The notes under the pieces were generated by a model. It worked only from the letters and a program-made list of their open reading frames with translations. It was not told the DNA's origin and made no database searches. The position numbers and the translations under genes were made by a program. From contig VUYV01000228.1 of the NCBI GenBank assembly GCA_008711295.1, positions 1,164,281 to 1,228,280 of the forward strand: a DNA stretch of 64,000 bases, given 5' to 3'. Positions 33,589 to 48,178 of this stretch are shown here, in pieces. Each line of letters starts with the position of its first letter. Positions within the stretch are counted from its first letter, which is position 1. The DNA is from Anarhynchus alexandrinus (Eukaryota > Chordata > Aves > Charadriiformes > Charadriidae).

Positions 33589-35779
33589 TCAAAAGCAAAT
33601 TTATTCCTAGTGTTGAGGTCACATTAACTTTTAGAGCTTATTCAACCTTTCACCATTCTGCTCAAAACATTTGGGAGGTAAAGCCACCTAATTATGGGTT
33701 TTACAGCTTCCACATCTTGTTCAGGAGAATTGTTTGATCAACCTATTCAATGCATATTGGTTACAGGGCGATACCCAATGTCAACATCTACCCACCTAAG
33801 CTCCGTTCATAGCAGTTTCTGATAAAGGAGCCAGACACACCCACAAAATCCTCAGAATTGGCACTACATAGTTTGCTCTGGGTATAACCTGGTCATCTTA
33901 TCTACGGCTGCTCCTTAAGTTAAAATATTGTTGCTAAATATTTACAGGTACATTTACTTGTACCCATCTTACAGGTGGATTTTACAATCCATTGTCAAAA
34001 ATCATAGTATACACAATGGCAGTGTGAAAAGATCTAGCATGGTAATCTTACTGTTAAAGGAACTAAGGAAAGCAGAGAATCGAACACATGACCAAACGCT
34101 ATGGCATGTACTCAGAGATGATTTGTTCTCATTCTAAAATTAAAGGCTGGAGAACATTCACATGTCTTTGGTTGGATTTTCTGTAGCAACATTTAACTAA
34201 TATTAACGTTAACATTACCTAACATTAATTAAGCTTCTAAGTGACACCGTGCATAAAACTCCAGATAGATAGATTTTTTTCTACACCGCATGTAAGCTTA
34301 AAGCCTAAATTCTGTAATTTTTAACATGTTTGATATAAAACAATTACATCCCACAATGTTTCCACTCGCAGACTGTAATCCACAGAGCTGCTTCCTGCCC
34401 GGGAACGCTGTGTTACACCATTGGCAGTAAGACTGAAGTGTGGCATTCTATAAGAATGTGTTTTGCACTTGTATCCCAGTGCCTGCTCTCATATACATCA
34501 GAAAACCAGGTCCCATTTGGACTCCTATTTAAACTTACTGAATAGGACATTATTTTATTGTTGCCTCATGTTCTAGAAAGCACTCTGCCATTTGTGAAGG
34601 AGAAAATAATTCTTCCTACATGTGGATCTATAAGGCAGAATAAACCTGAGCACATCTGAGATGCTTAATTGAGTTTTGTCTCAGCCACATTCACATTTTC
34701 TGTGTTGCTGGGTGACGCTGAAAGTACAAATCATCAAGTTTAGAGGACAAAATTTGGGAAACGATTTCAAATAATATAATTCTATGATATTGATTTCGTG
34801 CTATTACATGTCTTTCTATAAATGTTTTAGCCATCCAGGGATGAGAAACAACAACATGACTCATTAGTTAACTGAAGAGCAGGCAACAATGTTGCACCTC
34901 TGACATTCATATAAACCATTTGTAGTGATGTAAAGAGTACCCACTGTCATGGAAGAAACAAATAGACACTACCTACCTTTCTTTTCTCAGCATACCTACA
35001 GCCACATTAGTTGAATTCTAATAGAACACCATAACTTTTAAGCAATATGTGGCACTTATCCCCAAAGTAACACTGCCTACCATCCCTAAAGTAATACTGC
35101 CTGCCAAGCACCTCTTTTGTAGGGATCTACAATTTTGCTCTACAAAGCTCCAGATTCTGTATATTCAAAAAATTCACAGCCCCTTAATTGTCATTAAAAT
35201 CAAGTCTAAACAGTTAGGCATCATCCTTCCTTATAGACCACCTCTGCCTGGCACAAGGAATACTGAATTGAATGGTTGGGTGCTGGGAGGAGTGGGGAAA
35301 AGGGTTACAAGAGTTACTCCTCTGGTTTTGCTTCCACAAGGATCCCTGCACTGTGTTTGCATTTAAGGGCAAAGGCACTGGGAGATATCTCACTATCAAT
35401 ATCTACAGTCACCCCTCAGTACCGATCCTTTCCCTCTCTGGCCTCCAAATATGCTTCCAAGAAAAGATCACACTCAAAATTCTCTTCAGGTACAACTAGA
35501 TGGGGAGATAAATGGCTTGGATTTTCTTTAATTACTCTTATAAATTATTCATAAAGAAGGACACATTTTAGTGCACTTACTTAAAACACCATTTTTTTAA
35601 ATTCCTAAAAATACCTGGGCCTGAACTAGCACACCAAATCTTTTCAGACATACAAAAAATCCCAGTAGTTTCTTCCAAACAAAAATATCTCAGGCCAAAC
35701 TTATCTCCATAAGAGTAGCTACGACTTAGACTTTTGTCTCCCCCAAACTTTATACGTATTTTTTTTCGATTTAATCCAA

Positions 35780-35833
35780 TAGTAAATAGTAATAATAATA
35801 ATAACGATAGCAACAACAACAACAGCAGCAGCA
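35780..35833. repeat. Compound microsatellite (AAT)n-(AAC)n-(AGC)n
   Basis: Runs AATAATAATAATAA, then CAACAACAACAACA, then GCAGCAGCA in succession. Confidence 0.85.
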
Positions 35834-38385
35834 TATAAATAGATAAGTTGTATATACAATTGGAAATACACAAGATGATAACTTTCTGAAAAAAAATACG
35901 AAGCCAAGGAATCTGGCAAACTGTCATTCTATACTTTTCAATATTATCTTCAAAAAGTAGTTTTCTATGTAGTATTTATCCTTCTGAAACTATTTCAGAG
36001 TACTTTTAATGAAACTAATATAGAAAAGGCAAAGCTGAAGGCATTATACATGAAGAAATGTTATAGACCAGGCTTTATGTATTAGAATCCCAGTTTGGCA
36101 TGACACTTCGTAACAATCCCTTTTTACTGCTTTAGGCAGATATCTTGATTTAGAGTAACACTACACGGTGCATGTTTTAGACCTCTGAAGCTAGATTTTT
36201 TAAATTTGTAAGACAAGCACTAGTCCCACTCTATTCTTTCCTCAAACAGTGGATTCCCATTTAGAGAGATGTTTAGCCTCACCTAAGGATTTCATCTAAT
36301 AATGAAAAATTAGATTAATTTTAAATTGGTTGCACGCCTACTTTCTAACCAAACCAAGCTACCAAAACTGTGCCAGTTCTTTGGCTTGTAAAATACAGTT
36401 AAGTATACAGGCTCAAGTCTTCAATTTGTAAGAACAAGCAGGCATGAGGCCAGTAATTGAGCACAAACACTGAGACTTAAAAGATACCACAAAATGCCTG
36501 AGTTTGTGGGGGGTCGGAGGGGGTGGGGAAATCAACACAAATTTTTGCTAATTTTCTCATCTCTTCCAAATTATGATGTAGTTAAATGCATTACTAATAT
36601 TCTAATAATGGTAGTTTACCTAACAAAAATAATCTAGAAAAGGATGTTTCTCTGTGTAAATGTCGAATTTCTCAAGCTGAACTAATTGAACAGGATGCTA
36701 GGGAGAGGTGCATTTCAGGGTTAAAATAACCTTTGAATTTAAAAAGTTCTATTAAGTAATGCAGAGAAGTTTCTACTTTTTTTTTTCTTTAGAAAGTAAG
36801 CTATATTGAAACTAATACAGATTTGGATTGAAAAATTCAAATGCTGAACACTACCAATGACAGAGTGACAGAGTTCCCCACACAGAGCTTAGAAAAGACT
36901 CAGCTGAGAAAGAAGGTCCGAGCTCTATAGAGAAATGGAAGCCAACATCCATTACTGAGCCCACTGGTAAACAGCCAACTACTAGCTGCAATGAAAGTTC
37001 ACTAGCAATAAATTAAGACTCAAAAAGTACAATTGGCTGAGGCTCAAAATCTGAGCCAGCTGAAGCTTTTAAAGTTTAGGCGTTTTCAGTAGTAATTTGA
37101 AAAAAAAAAAAACCACTTTACAACTCAGATATAAATTCATGGATACTGTTGATTTTCAGCTCCCTCATGCTTATCTAAACCCCATGGCAAATAAGGCTTT
37201 TTTCCTATAAGGGTTTCCAACTGACATTATAATTTGGGGTTTTCAACTCCATCGGTTAAAAAAATATTACACTGACTTTTATTAAACTTGGCAGCCAGTG
37301 TGAACTCCCTAACCTAACACAAACCATGTGCTTGGAGAAAGTAGCTCCTAAATAGAAATTTATATTTTTTTTAAAGTTAGTTATAGGCTGGCATTTTAGT
37401 AGAATAAAGCTACCTCTAAAAGTTTGACTACTTGACTTTTTCCATTTGGCTGACAACTGCCACTTTTTCTAAAGGCAATGAACAACATGAGTCTTGTTGA
37501 TGCATGTTCACATTAGTAAACATGAAAAATATAAATTCAAGTGCATTTGATATGTAGTTGTTAAATGGTTTCAGATATCTGGATACAAACAGAAATGGCT
37601 GTGCAAGTGATACAGTCAATTGATGATACAGTCAACTGCTATCCATATGCAAAGTTTAGCACAGGCAGCCTACCAGGAAGCAAGTTAACTCTCTCATGGG
37701 ATGTCTGGCTAGGTGAGTTATCTGAACCAGAGACAACTACATTTCTTTAGGTCCCATAAAGGCTCAGTGAAATCTTCAGAGAACATCACAGCCTCATTGT
37801 GCTGCTTATACTCACATTCTGCCTCATTCAGGACCTCTGTTGCCAGAGATTAGGCAGAAAGGGTAAGACGGGGCTCTGTTGAAAGCCAACAGACTGGAGA
37901 AAACGTAACTGTTAACAGTGAATGATCTTGATGAAACAAATCTACTTTCTACAACATTAAATATTCATGATAGAAGTTAAGAAAAAAAATAAGCAAACAA
38001 AAAAAGCCCCTTCAAATTGGAACTTTATGCCCGTTATGTATCCTGGAGTTGCTTTCCATATGTACAGTCACCTGCCTGTTTCCATCCTAGCAGTCTATTG
38101 TTACTGCTTCAGGCCAGCTGCTGGTGACTTTTACGGCACTTCCATTAAGAAGTAACAAACACATAGAAGCAGTGTACCACACAGCATGAAGTCAGGCAGC
38201 AACAGATAATAGTAATTGGCAGTAAAACTGTCATTGTGAATAAGCAACGACAACAAGAACAGTTAACTGCTAGAAAATTGAGGATGCTGCATGTTGCTAC
38301 AGGGTAAGATGCACCTGGGAAAAGAAAGCTGGTAGGACCATTTAGTATGGGAAAGACTTGAAAACAAATTCAACTACATCTCTCA

Positions 38386-38413
38386 CACACACAAAAAAAA
38401 AAAAAAAAAAAAN
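38386..38413. repeat. (CA)n/poly(A) run ending in an N
   Basis: CACACACAC is followed by about 20 A and then an unresolved base at 38413. The true length of the homopolymer is not known. Confidence 0.85.
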
Positions 38414-41400
38414 ACTTCTGAATGAGGAAGGGAAGAAGAAACAGCTTAACTAACCCTCTCCTGCCTTCTGGGCTTCAAAGACCAATATCAGTAATGCAGA
38501 GCAAGGTCCAAGTAAACTTCACATCTATTGCAATCAGTAAAAGTAGAAGTTAACATTCTAGTAAAAGCTCATTTGTCCAAAAGGAGCAGCAAAACACTCC
38601 AAGCAGCTAGTATCTCACAACTTCTTACACTTCTCACGTGGTTCAAGTATTCAGACTTATGCCTCATATTTCAGAAATTAATTTCTTAAAGTAACTACCA
38701 TGAAGTACACTTGGCTTTTTTATTGCTTAGCTAATGGCTGAAACAAAACCTAGCTCTAGAATTGGCTTTCCGAATTTCCAACAGTTATGTCAGACAGCAA
38801 CATATTTCCAAACAACTGCGATTTAAGACTTGAGAAATCTTCTGAGAAGGCAAGCGTACACTAAAAAACTGCTTTGCTTTTTTAATGACAAGTGTTTACT
38901 TTTCTTTATGATAGAATTAATTTAGCACAGTCCATAGCTTACTGTGTAACACAGCTCAGAGCCAAAGTGAGCAGAGATATATTGTTCTCGAGACCAAATC
39001 AACAAGACAAGAAAAGTACATCTGAGATTTTTCATTATGAAGAAACCAAAAACTGTGGGTTTTTTCTGTCATGATGCTAGTGGCTAGAGCAGTTCCCTAT
39101 ATCCATTCCCCTTAGGCAGCCCCAAAGGAGACCAAACCATACTGCTCTGCAGCTGCCCAGGACTTAGGCTGGTCACACGCTGCTTTTCTCACCTCAAGGA
39201 GTCTACGTGGGAACGGCAAGGTTATAGTACTGGGCCTATGTGAAGGATGTGTGCCCATAAAAGATTCTCCTCCTTTACCTTCCCCTTGTTCCCCCAAAAA
39301 GTTAAATTCGTTAGCCTTTTGAGTTTCAGAAGCAGTTAAAGAGCAGGTAATTTGGGGTTCCTTTGGGTTAGGTATGCAACTCCAGCACTGTTCAGATATT
39401 TTACAATGTTTTTTGGTGTTTAAAAATATCCAACACCTATTTTAAATTTAAATCCCATTCAGTCATCAGTACCCCTACTGATCCACAAGTTGGACTAACA
39501 CCTTACCCTGGAACACAGGAGAGATGTCAAAGAGTAGGAAGTTTAACCATACCATAGCTGCAGCTGATGTTTGAGCAGAATAATTGAGGATGTGTACATT
39601 TGCTTGAGTTAAATAAACATGTGCTTCACTTAAATAGGAGTGGATGAACCACAAGAAAATGTATTTTTACATGCTGGAAGTCTATTTTCTTGGGTGGTAT
39701 GGTCTCTCCTAGCAAGCAGTCTTAAATTTAAACCAAGTTGTTCAGGAATATTTTCAAGTCAGCAGTATTCTTCTCACCACTGCAGGCTGGATACTATGGG
39801 TCTTTTGCATCTCTTTTCCAGTGTTTCTCCCCTATTCTTTATTACATCTTTTGGGACAGAGAGTTCAGAGACCACTTGCTTGGTCTGATTTCTACCAATT
39901 TGTCTGTTATAGCAGCCACTTGAACGGAGTATTCATATATCGGACTCAAGAGCCCAGCCTTTTGACGGCTGGGGATTTCTTTCCTGATTCACAATTCTGC
40001 ACTCAGACAGTCTGAAAAATATATTCCCTCTTTCCCAAAAACTCATTCTCTGCAGACAAAGGCTTACTATAGTTCAACAGAGTATCTTTCAAATTGTGTT
40101 GAAGTGTTTATTGAAAGTAACCTATATTCCAGCAGCAGGCAATTAATTTCTGGTTGTAAGGCCTAAGCTCATTCAAGGGGAATCTGAAGCTCTGTGCTCC
40201 ATCACACTAAGTGGATGTGCTTTGCCAAGGATAGAAATGCTCTACATTTTTGTCATTGTATACCATATACAGTGTGAGAAACAAAATCCCTGGTCTGATT
40301 CCCACCCATATTGCTTAAATGTCAGTACACAAGGTTCATGTTTTTTTTTATCTAGGGAAAACCTATTTTTTCCCCTTTCAAAATGCACATACAAAGCAAC
40401 CACCTCTAATGTTTCATCATTCATGTGAGACTGCCTAATTTCTAAACTATTGCTTATGAGAGTTTGTGGTAACAAATCACTCCTGGTAAAGAATATTTTT
40501 CTCCTTATCAGACTGAGGAAAGTGCAAAGAGATTTTTCTCCCCCCATACAATGCTAAATGATTTTCTCCTGTAGCAGAACACCACCCTGTGTGATCCTCA
40601 GAACTACATCTAAAATAAGAACATTAAGCCAGGACTATAAAAATTCAGCATTATGTTTTAATATTTTCTTTTCTGATTCATTATCTTTAAAATAGATGGC
40701 ACTCCATTTGCTGGCATCAGACAGGAACTTTATTATATTTGTTAAAAGGTGACACATATCAATGTAAATCACCAGATCATGCTTGCCAGTAAAAGTGCTT
40801 TACACACAGAACAGTGTGTAAACACAGATGCTAACCCATCAGGATTGCTTGGTATTTGATGGAAACTGAATTTCTTGAAAGAGAAATGAGGAGGGCTGGG
40901 GTTTCAGTTTTGCGGGTTTTTTTTTGGCGTGTGCATCTGAAATTTACAATTTTCCTGCTTGTAGAGCATGCATCAGGTTCAGCATAAGGTTGGTACTCCC
41001 TATCACATACAGCAGCATGTAGGCTGATACTTCTTAAGAGCAACAAAGTTGTTTTCTGACCAGCAATGAGAATGGCCTGGGGCACAGGCAGAGGAGATCC
41101 ACGTTCCAGCCAGGGATTCTCTTGCTACAAACAGATTCAGGGAATGGGCATTTCTTACCTACTAGTTTCACTATTTAGTAACTTTGAAGTGGTTTTGGTT
41201 TAAGGGCTTCCTATTTACTCTTTCCCTCTTCTATTCCTTAAGCTTCCTTCTGTGCTAAGCTTAGTGTGAAACCACTAAAGAAATCATCTGCTTTTTGAAT
41301 CCAAAGTATTAAAGTGATTTCCAAACTGGGTGATACCAGTTTGCAGAGACCTGGTGTCAGGTAAAGGAAAAGTGAAGGACACAAGTACAGGACTGCATAA

Positions 41401-42857
41401 AAATACATAGCTTGTATTGAGAAGTACCTGAAGGTAAGGAATGCACAATTGTACCTCAACAGGTGCTGTTCCCTTAGTTTTCATTGAGAAAGGACATTTG
41501 CAGATTTTAACAGACCCTATTCCTGGACTATGTGACTCATATGTAGAAATACTGCGTGCTATGAATAAGGAAGCAGGATACGAAAGCAGGAATTAAAATT
41601 GCCCTTTTTCACCATGTTCTGTGTTACAGAGCTAGGGAAGACAGTAGCAATTGCCTGGATTTATTCTTGGGAAGCCAAGAGAGACTTGTAGAAAAGGTAA
41701 AGTGAGGTAATAAGAAACGCTAAGTCTACGTAAAACCATCCCACTTAAACCTGGTGCAAAATAGTGAAGACGGAAGTGCTCAGGGCAAAACGTTGCAGGA
41801 CTCCCAAGCTCACTTGTGACATAGTGCCCTTTGAGGGGAATGGTATGATGATCGGGATTGCCTCGATGCTCCAAGTACAGCAAATTTAGTGTAAAATGCA
41901 GCTTCAAGACAAAACCACCCTGATCCTGGGGGAGTTATGAGTCAGTTTTACCCTTCAGGACACCTGGGAGTTAATGCCAATAGGAAGCAGAATAGCTCAG
42001 TAGTAGCCCTTGAAAAACAGGTAAGCACATGTGGGTGTACTTAAAAAATTAACAATGAAACTGTGGTAAAACTTCCATTTTACTGGCACATGTACAAAGC
42101 AAAATAAACTCTCAACTTCTCTAAAGTAACAGGAGATCTATACCGAGCTACAGTTTCTGTCTCTACAGAACACTGAGTATTCAAAGTACTCCCTTCACCA
42201 ATTATTGCTTAAAAGAGTGGTGTTTTCTTTTGGTAGAAAGCTAACTACATAATCGTAGCAAAGATTAGGAATCACAAAAGTTGGAAGGCTTTCCTAATTC
42301 CAGTTTTTTTTGCAATGTTTACTTTTAAAAGTCTCTCTGGTAATCCTTGTAATTTTAAGTTAAAAAAGCCAATCAGCCTATATAAAATTTTTGAAATTTG
42401 ACCACTGTCAACTGCAATTTACATACTTAAGGAAAAGTATTTAATATGCAAAAAAATAATATGCTACTTAAGAGGTTGTATATTTTCCCCCATCTAGCAG
42501 TAGTCAGCTGAAGAAAGGATTTTGCTTTGCCCTATAAACTTTACCTCTAGACAGGATTAGGTCAGAGGCAACTATTTCTTGGGAGATTTTATGCCATAAG
42601 GTGGCATTAGATTCATTTCAGCAGGCATTGATTTTGCAAGGTATTGACAGATGCAGAAATGGATTTAAGCTTAGAATTAGCTGTGCAGTTAAGTATTTTG
42701 CTGCCCTAAATTGCAGGAGATGAGGGGAAAATTCATAGCTGAACAGTGAGTTCATGTCCCATTGAAAAGATCTCATAATTTACAAGTAGGTTAAAGACTA
42801 TTTTTTATTCAAGTTACTTGATAAACACAGCATCTTTACCTTGGACCAATGTTACTT

Positions 42858-43098
42858 ATAGAATCATAGAGTATCTTGAGTTGAAAGGGACCCATAAGGA
42901 TCATCAAGTCCAACTCCTTGCTTCTCGCAGGACTACCTAAAACTAAACCATATGACTAAGTGCGTTGTCCAGATGCTCCTTGAACTGTGACAGGCTTGGT
43001 GCTGTGACCACTTCCCTGGGGAGCCTGTTCCGGTGACTGACCACCCTCTCAGTGAAGAACCTTTTCCTAATGTCCAATATGAACTTCTAAGAGTTGCA
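42858..43098 (-). mobile_element. CR1 LINE 3' fragment, old
   Basis: ATAGAATCATAGAGTATCTT marks the 3' tail at the low-coordinate end. It is followed by GGGACCCATAAGGATCATCA and CAGTGAAGAACCTTTTCCTA, typical of the CR1 C-terminal coding region and 3'UTR in reverse complement. No continuous frame survives. The sequence diverges from the CR1 copies at 9-11 kb and 55 kb, so it belongs to a different or older subfamily. Confidence 0.92.
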
Positions 43099-43600
43099 TT
43101 GCAGAGATGGAATCTAATATTGGTTAGAGATGAGCAAGACTAGCAGAACTCAGTTTAGATAAGCATCTAAATAGCTAAACAGTTACAACAAGTTGCTGTT
43201 AGATCTTATCTTTATAATTTCGGCCTATACTAGGACCTTCTGGGACACTAGTTTTGGGGTTTTTTCATTTTTTTCTCTTCCCACCTTAATATTAATTATT
43301 ATTTTTACTATTTGCATTGAAAGAAAATCAGGTTTGTTTATGTATTTGTTTAGTATTAATTAATTATTTAGTTGAGGAATAAATATCTTTCTAGAAACAG
43401 TAAGTAGGCATGACATATGATTCCAAGTTAGGGGCAGTAAATTGTACATGAAGAAAAGTTTACTTCTAGTCAGGTTCAAGATTGCAATTTTTAAGACTGC
43501 ACATATTTATGTGTGACAGTGCTAAAATTCATTTAAACAGAGCTTTTAATCAGTATAGCTATATAACAAAGTAATTAATTCCATTCCCATAGTTCAAGCA

Positions 43601-43637
43601 TACACAAAGCTCCTCAGTTAATTAAAAGCTTTGTGTA
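43601..43637. repeat. Inverted repeat, 11-bp arms and 15-base spacer
   Basis: TACACAAAGCT (43601-43611) and AGCTTTGTGTA (43627-43637) are exact reverse complements. Confidence 0.8.
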
Positions 43638-44646
43638 AGACAAACTGCAGAGTAACTCTAGTCACATCTTTTGTAGAGTCATCCTGAGAAGACTAATGAA
43701 GGGCATTGGGAATCCATGTAGCCTGTTGAGTAAGATTATTTAAATTAACTGGTGATTTTAGAGATTACTTGAGATGATTTTCAGGAAATGCAACAAGTTT
43801 CTGAAATAACCATTTCAAAATTTCAGGTAGGACAACCCTAATAGATGCTACTCCACTGTGAAAGTAGTGACCCGGTATGAAAATGTTACATCCTTTATAA
43901 AGTAAATAGCTTATCACAATTTTACTGGGGAAAAAAAAAAAACACCTTAAAATATGGTTGGAAGACAGAGTCTCCCCTTTCACTATTCAAACTGTTAACA
44001 TAGAGGAGAAAATATTCCATATGAATCTTGCAAAATGGCTGGAGCACTTTCACACCATATTATAGAGAGGTTCAAACACCTGACATTCTACAATGTTTAT
44101 TTATTATTTCCTACATATTTTAATTCTGTCCTGAAATATATAGGAGAATATATATATAGAATATATAGGGGAATAGAGGCACAAAACACATACTTTCTTT
44201 ACTAGTGTTAAAGATTGAACATGAGACATCACTAGAGAAATTGTTTTCTTAAGCTATTTCTTCACATTTTATTAAAGAGGAAAACAAAAGACTTTTACAT
44301 AATTGGACTACATCCTCTGCCGAGTTCACCACTGGAAAGAGTTTAGCATCTAGGATTTTGGTGGGCCACAGGACACACACGGTTCTTACAAAAAAGAAAT
44401 AGTTTTGAATCAAAGTTCTACATATTTTATTTTAAAATTTGCAACTGTCAGATAACTGTCAGCTATGCTTTCAATATTCTTATATGAAAATTAGACAAAA
44501 GAAATCAAAAAGCATTGTGAAACCAGAATGTTGTTTTAAGTGCTGTTTCATGGTGACAGTTGGAAAAGTAACAATGAAAGCATTAAATTCTTAAAATCCT
44601 GTGAATATTGAGATTTTAAAAAGAAGCAAACCAGTCTGAAAGATTC

Positions 44647-44691
44647 ATTATAAATACAACAATTCCACCATTATAAATACAACAATTCCAC
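44647..44691. repeat. Tandem duplication, 23-bp period, two copies
   Basis: ATTATAAATACAACAATTCC plus ACC is repeated immediately, with no mismatch over the shared 22 bases. Confidence 0.9.
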
Positions 44692-44844
44692 GTATAACAG
44701 AAGGGTGGGGGAAAAAATCACCAAAACCTAGCAAGCAAATGATGCACGAATGGAAGAAAGGATAGGATAATGTCCTTCAATTTCCAATAGAGGTTTTTAA
44801 TGGCTATGTAGTATTGCAAAGAAATTATAGTGAGGTGGGGAGGG

Positions 44845-44922
44845 TTTGTTTTGTGCATTTGCTTGGGGGTTTTTTGTTTTGTAGTTTTTTTCTTGTTTTT
44901 CTTGTTTTGTTTTACAAAACAC
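44845..44922. repeat. T-rich low-complexity tract (GTTTT-type)
   Basis: Runs such as GGGGGTTTTTTGTTTTGTAG and TTTTCTTGTTTTTC; no other content. Confidence 0.75.
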
Positions 44923-47900
44923 CTGTATAATTGCACAGTTCGTACCTCAATACTGGAGTCACATTGAAAACACCGTATTTGTCATTTGTATGCAGAATTA
45001 CACTGTTACCCTACATATATATTTAATCCATGTACGGAATGTACATAAAAACTGAAGTTGAGCACCTGCAGTTTCTTATACCACGTTGCAGAAATAGCTT
45101 CAGTTCTATGCAAATTAAGTCAATGGACGTGGAGGAGAAGCACTTTTAAAGCACTGACTGCATAAATTATGCAACTAACATGCTGGCCGATCAGTACTTT
45201 TAGTGAAAAGTCCTCTATTGCCCTTAAACAGAGAATTAGCTAACTTTGTAATGATGACTGATTCAGATTCAGAAAAGACCTTTGTATATATGTAATCTGA
45301 CAGACAGCCTGCATAAACACAAGCCATAAAACTTCCACGTATTAGATTTTGCATTGAATTTACTAGATAGTTTAACATACTATTTTTTCAAAAGAAAACA
45401 CACAATCGTATTGTTAACATTGCTACAACTTCTTTAGACAGCCATGTGTTGAGATTTTTTTTCACAGGAAAAGGAAGCATGACAAACTTAAAGATAAAGC
45501 CTTTTCATCTGACCCAGTGAAGTCATTAAGTAAAACCTCTTTTTAGATGAAAGTCATTAGTATACTCTGTGAGGAATTGTTTTTTTCCTGCATCAGTCAG
45601 CATCACTGAGGTGCTACAACTGAGGCAAAATGGGTCCTGCTACTTATCTCCTTTATATATTTGTACCAAACATCTGAGAGAACTATTCTGATCAGACAAG
45701 AATTCTCTTACTTTCTGTGAGTGAAATTTCTCTCACTTTCTTCTTCCCACAAATACTACAGTAAAAAGAAACAGTAAACAGGCCAGATTCCCATCTATTA
45801 AAACATGGTTTATCTGGAATGGCTCCATTGTGGCTGACAGAAACCTTCTTGGTACACAGATTTGTCACCAAGATCAGCAGCTGGCTGTTGGCCTCAGAGT
45901 TTTTGAGAGGATGAAGCCTGAAGTCACTGGAGTCAGGTTTGCACACTGGCAACTAAAATACCTAATGTTCTGCTTAACAGAAACATTTTGGGAGACTGAC
46001 AAAACCAACCAAATGAAAAAACAGGGAGAAACCTGGGGAAGATTAATAGTTGCATCATCTTTCCTCCTGACTCCCACTGTAATTTCTGGGCAATCTATGT
46101 CACTTTCTATAGCTAAGTTACAATTTAGGGAATTATTTCACTATTAAAAATGCTGAGTCATCTTTGCTGAGACAGGGCTATAACATAATAGTGACACACT
46201 CTGAGAATAAATTGATGTAACATTTAACCCAGCATTTCATGTGGTTTGGCTAGGATAAATAAGGGAAGACAGCCTTGTTCTCTGCAGTATTTTAGGCTAT
46301 GGATTGTGCGTTAAACAGTACTTACAATACTATGCATCGCCTGGTGGGAAAGGACATGTGCGGTTTAGCTCATAACCCTGACTTCATCCTGTGTAGCAAA
46401 AGAGCTTGACTCATCAGTACAAGCTGAACACGAGATGTTCAAGAGTGAGATCGTTATGTTTGTTCTAATAGTTACTGCCCCTGTAGACTTACTAGGAATG
46501 ATGAGTTTCTCACAGATTTCTAACAAAATTCACAGTATTCTGATGGAGTACTTTGTCAGCTCTGTGTAGCAGTTGCTTGTGAAAACTGAGACAGATAACA
46601 GACTTGCCGACAGTTTTTAATCACAATCTCAGAGGTACAAAGGCTAATTAAATGCTGCTGCAAGACAAGATTCGATTTCAGCCAAGTATCCTTTCAAAAC
46701 CAGCACAGGATGGAAGGCTGCCAAACAAAACACATGTATTTGGCACCCAAGAAAGGAGGAGGTTCTCCAGGTTAACAATGCAGTAAAACCATACTTTTGA
46801 TAGTTTCTCAAAGAAATAGGCTAGAGGATGATCCTATTATTTTTTCTGTAATAGCTGACAAGCTACCAAAAAGCAGAATGACAACCAAAACTCTAACCAG
46901 TTCTTAGTTTCTCTGATACACATCAAGGCTCTAGCATGTCTTCAAGCCCACTCTGCCCTTCATAGCCCATTTTACCACTAAAACGTGATTTTGGACCAGA
47001 CTTTTCCATAAACGAAAGAAAAAAAAACCCCAACAACAACAAACCAAACCCAGAGCCTGGATACAGGAACCATAATCCATGCCTTCTCACAAACAGTGTT
47101 AGACAACAGTCATGATCCTTCTTGTGCTTTCTTTTGGCAATAAAACCATTTTTTCCCCTTGCTTAGTGGCAGCACCAGACAAGGTGGAAAAGGAATGCTC
47201 TGCATTCAGCTTGTCCTGATTATTTTGATCTTCCAGGAACTACAGAGATGGATCTGGTCCTGAATCTCTTACTTCTTGATGACAGCTTTCACCAATACCC
47301 CATTCTAGCAAGGGCAAGCAGCACCAGCAACCCATAGCAGCTTCACTGCTTTTGAGTTGGTAGAATAATCCTCCCCACTGATGGCTACAGGGTACATCTT
47401 GGTTTGGTGTATATTTCAGGGTGTGTTGCTGTGCTGGACTTCATGCATTTGCTGTCTGTGCTTAGCATAGGAGATAAATAAGACTAGGAAGGGGTTTTTT
47501 TGACGGTTATAAAGTTTGGGTGTGGGTGGACCTCACTATCACCAAGGCAGAAGCCACCCCTGCTTTCAGCTGGGCTGACCCTGCAGTTTGCCATAAATCC
47601 CCAATATTAAATAATGCTAAATAATCTCAGGCAGGTATACCATGCCATGATTCCAATTTCACTTCAGCACACCACCGGGACTTGTGTGTTTCTTGAATGC
47701 ATGTTCTAGTTTTAAAGTACTTAATTGTGAAAGCATCAAAGTGAGGTCACAGCATTCAGATGGAGGTGGCTCTGGATTTTAGTGATAATTCTGTTTAAGT
47801 CTGATTTCAAATGCCATAAAGGGCTAAAGCATAAAGCCACGGATTCTCCAAAAACCTAAAACTTTTCAGATCTCTGGTTCAAGTGAGCTCAATGCTAAAA

Positions 47901-48151
47901 TCCTTTTTCCCATCTTTGTGTAAATGAATCATGATCATGAATCGTTAACACTGCATGAGTGTAAACCATTTCATTAGTAAAGGTCTGGTTTTTTAACCTT
48001 TATTTAGGGGCCTAAGCACAAGTTTATAGTGACTTTTCCAGAACTATCTGTGTAGCAACTTGCCTTTCCTCCAATTTCTGTCTGGAACAAGTGACCTAGG
48101 CAAGACAATGCAGAATGGGCCCTGCAACATGTGGAGGTAAGAGAGGTGTCT

Positions 48152-48178
48152 AGAAGAAGAAGAAGAAGAAGAAGAAAA
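48152..48178. repeat. (AAG)n microsatellite
   Basis: About eight AGA/GAA units in a row. Confidence 0.9.

Larger units (their letters stand above)
33589..42857. other. AT-rich non-coding stretch
   Basis: Nine kilobases without a recognised gene or interspersed repeat. It holds microsatellites (35780-35833 and 38386-38412), an unresolved base at 38413, a small imperfect tandem near 35058-35104 and another near 37609-37638. A tRNA B-box-like GAGAATCGAAC at 34074-34084 is discussed under rejected items. Confidence 0.55.

Noticed and set aside
34074..34130. GAGAATCGAAC, a reversed tRNA B-box-like word
   Set aside because: No acceptor stem, A box or anticodon arm can be folded around it. At most it is a very old SINE remnant.
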